From: Deltaproteobacteria bacterium
GTDB lineage: Bacteria > Myxococcota > Myxococcia > Myxococcales > Myxococcaceae
Length of the DNA stretch: 6,086 nucleotides
Assembly: GCA_016875515.1 (NCBI GenBank)
Contig: VGRA01000175.1
Span: 1 to 6,086 of the forward strand
Reading direction: 5' to 3'
Shown here: piece by piece, positions 5,176 through 6,086 of the stretch
Position numbering within the stretch: the first letter of the stretch is position 1
Layout of the letters: every line of letters starts with the position of its first letter
Translations under genes and position numbers: made by a program
The notes under the pieces: generated by a model
Told to the model about the DNA's origin: nothing
The model's input: only the letters and a program-made list of their open reading frames with translations
Database searches by the model: none

Positions 5176-6086
5176 GCAGGGGCGTCCGGCAGCAGGTCCG
5201 CCGCGGTGACCGTCCGCTCCAGCGTCTGTCCGCCGCGCCGGAGCACCAACGTCACGGGCTGGCCCGGCGGGGCGAACGGGCTGGGGGCCTCCGCCGCGGC
5301 CTGGCCGTCCACGGTGAGGAGCAGGTCTCCCGAGGCGATTCCCGCTTCCGCCGCCGGGGAGGGGGTATAGACGGACGCCACGCGCAAGGACGTTCCATCC
5401 GGCACGAGCGCCAACCCCACGCCCACGAAGGCCCGGGGCCAGGGGGACGGCGCGTACGGGGTGAACGTCAGCGCGGAGGCGGGCCCGGCGGGCGGGCCGT
5501 GGAACGCCACCACTCCCTCCCTCAGAACGTTCCAACCGAGCAGGCCGTCCACCGTGACCGGGCGGTTCGCCGCCCGGGAGATCCACTCGGACTGTCGGTC
5601 CAACTCGGCGTCCAGCGCCGCCCCGGAGAGGATCACCACCTGGTGCGCCGTCCCAGCCCCGAGTTCGAGCCTGGACACCCGCGTGGCCGTTGCCTGGATC
5701 ACCCCGGCAAACGCCGTCTCCAGCACCACCCCTTCCAGCCGTGCCCGGTCCGGGGCGAGCGCGTCCACCCGCCCGCTGCGCAGGACGGTGTGCTCCGCGC
5801 CCGTGTCCAGCAGCCACGTCACGGTGCGCCCCTCCACCGGCGCCTGCAGCGCGAAGGACACGCCGGGTTCGTCACACGCGGCCCGGGCGTGCCGCTCCAG
5901 CGGGACGCCGCTGTGCTCCACCGGGGGAAAGGTCGGGCGCAGTGCCAGAAGCCCTGTGCGTGGATCCAGCGACAGCGGCAGCAGCCCCAGCACCTCTGCC
6001 CCCAGCACGCCGGGGGCCTGCGCAGGCACCCAGGGCTGGAAGTCCGCCTCCAGTTGCGCGCCGGCAAGCTGGAAGCGCTCGGCCGG
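5169..6086 (-). CDS. Retropepsin-like aspartic protease with PDZ domain (partial at 5' side)
   Basis: The frame is open from the right edge to the TAG at 5171-5169 (305 visible residues), so the start and any signal peptide are missing. A GTG at 6029 exists, but the frame and plausible coding continue past it. The visible N-terminus (QLAGAQLEADF then PGVLGAEVLGLLPLSL) resembles the end of one retropepsin-like fold. A second begins near WLLDTGAEHTVL, whose DTGA catalytic motif is encoded around 5807-5796, and ends with DGLLGWNVL (5549-5523). A PDZ domain follows (about 5432-5199), with VGVGLALVPDG, then PAAEAGIASGDLLLTVDGQ, then VTLVLRRGGQ. Bacterial proteins of this type are usually exported and either cleave peptides as dimers or tandem pseudo-dimers, or only bind them. 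The substrate is unknown. Whether the first unit keeps its own Asp cannot be seen here. Confidence 0.85.
   Translation of the reverse strand, partial: PAERFQLAGAQLEADFQPWVPAQAPGVLGAEVLGLLPLSLDPRTGLLALRPTFPPVEHSGVPLERHARAACDEPGVSFALQAPVEGRTVTWLLDTGAEHTVLRSGRVDALAPDRARLEGVVLETAFAGVIQATATRVSRLELGAGTAHQVVILSGAALDAELDRQSEWISRAANRPVTVDGLLGWNVLREGVVAFHGPPAGPASALTFTPYAPSPWPRAFVGVGLALVPDGTSLRVASVYTPSPAAEAGIASGDLLLTVDGQAAAEAPSPFAPPGQPVTLVLRRGGQTLERTVTAADLLPDAPAQ

Noticed and set aside
1..6086. A novel defence system or mobile element.
   Set aside because: The kinase, protease and macroglobulin fragment could suggest one, but they belong to separate transcription units beside housekeeping genes. No transposase, integrase, terminal repeats, CRISPR-like repeats or composition shift is visible.

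Overview
This is a GC-rich window of about 70% G+C by eye, with dense, tightly packed genes, GTG and TTG starts, and a small Ser/Thr protein kinase whose catalytic loop reads xDVSPSN. Together these point to a myxobacterium (Myxococcota, probably the Myxococcus/Archangium/Stigmatella side). This is inferred from sequence style and gene content; no species can be named.

Layout. The left edge holds the last ~92 codons of an alpha-2-macroglobulin-like gene on the + strand. It faces a three-gene housekeeping block on the - strand. In transcription order (right to left) the block is a 6S RNA gene (about 3271-3087), 5-formyltetrahydrofolate cyclo-ligase (3022-2411), a YmdB-family metallophosphoesterase (2395-1601) and tyrosyl-tRNA synthetase (1557-292). 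The gaps are 15 and 43 bases, so the proteins are probably co-transcribed. 6S RNA directly upstream of the cyclo-ligase gene is the arrangement known from E. coli (ssrS-ygfA/fau).

A compact divergent control region follows. The 6S promoter points left and a candidate promoter points right. Both use TATCCT as the -10 box and TTGAA(G/C) as the -35 box, and the two -35 boxes lie 10 bases apart. Rightward is a two-gene unit: an unrecognised exported protein with four cysteines and TPR-like helices (3356-4231), overlapped by 4 bases by a soluble Ser/Thr kinase (4228-5175). The kinase meets, tail to tail with a 7-base overlap, a gene on the - strand that runs off the right edge. That gene encodes a retropepsin-like aspartic protease with a PDZ domain.

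Most of the window is ordinary chromosomal housekeeping sequence. No mobile element, CRISPR array or tRNA was seen. The one stretch of more than 300 bases without a protein gene (3023-3355) is explained by the 6S RNA and its flanking signals. The most noteworthy items are the unlisted 6S RNA with its paired promoters, and the exported-protein/non-RD-kinase pair of unknown function.
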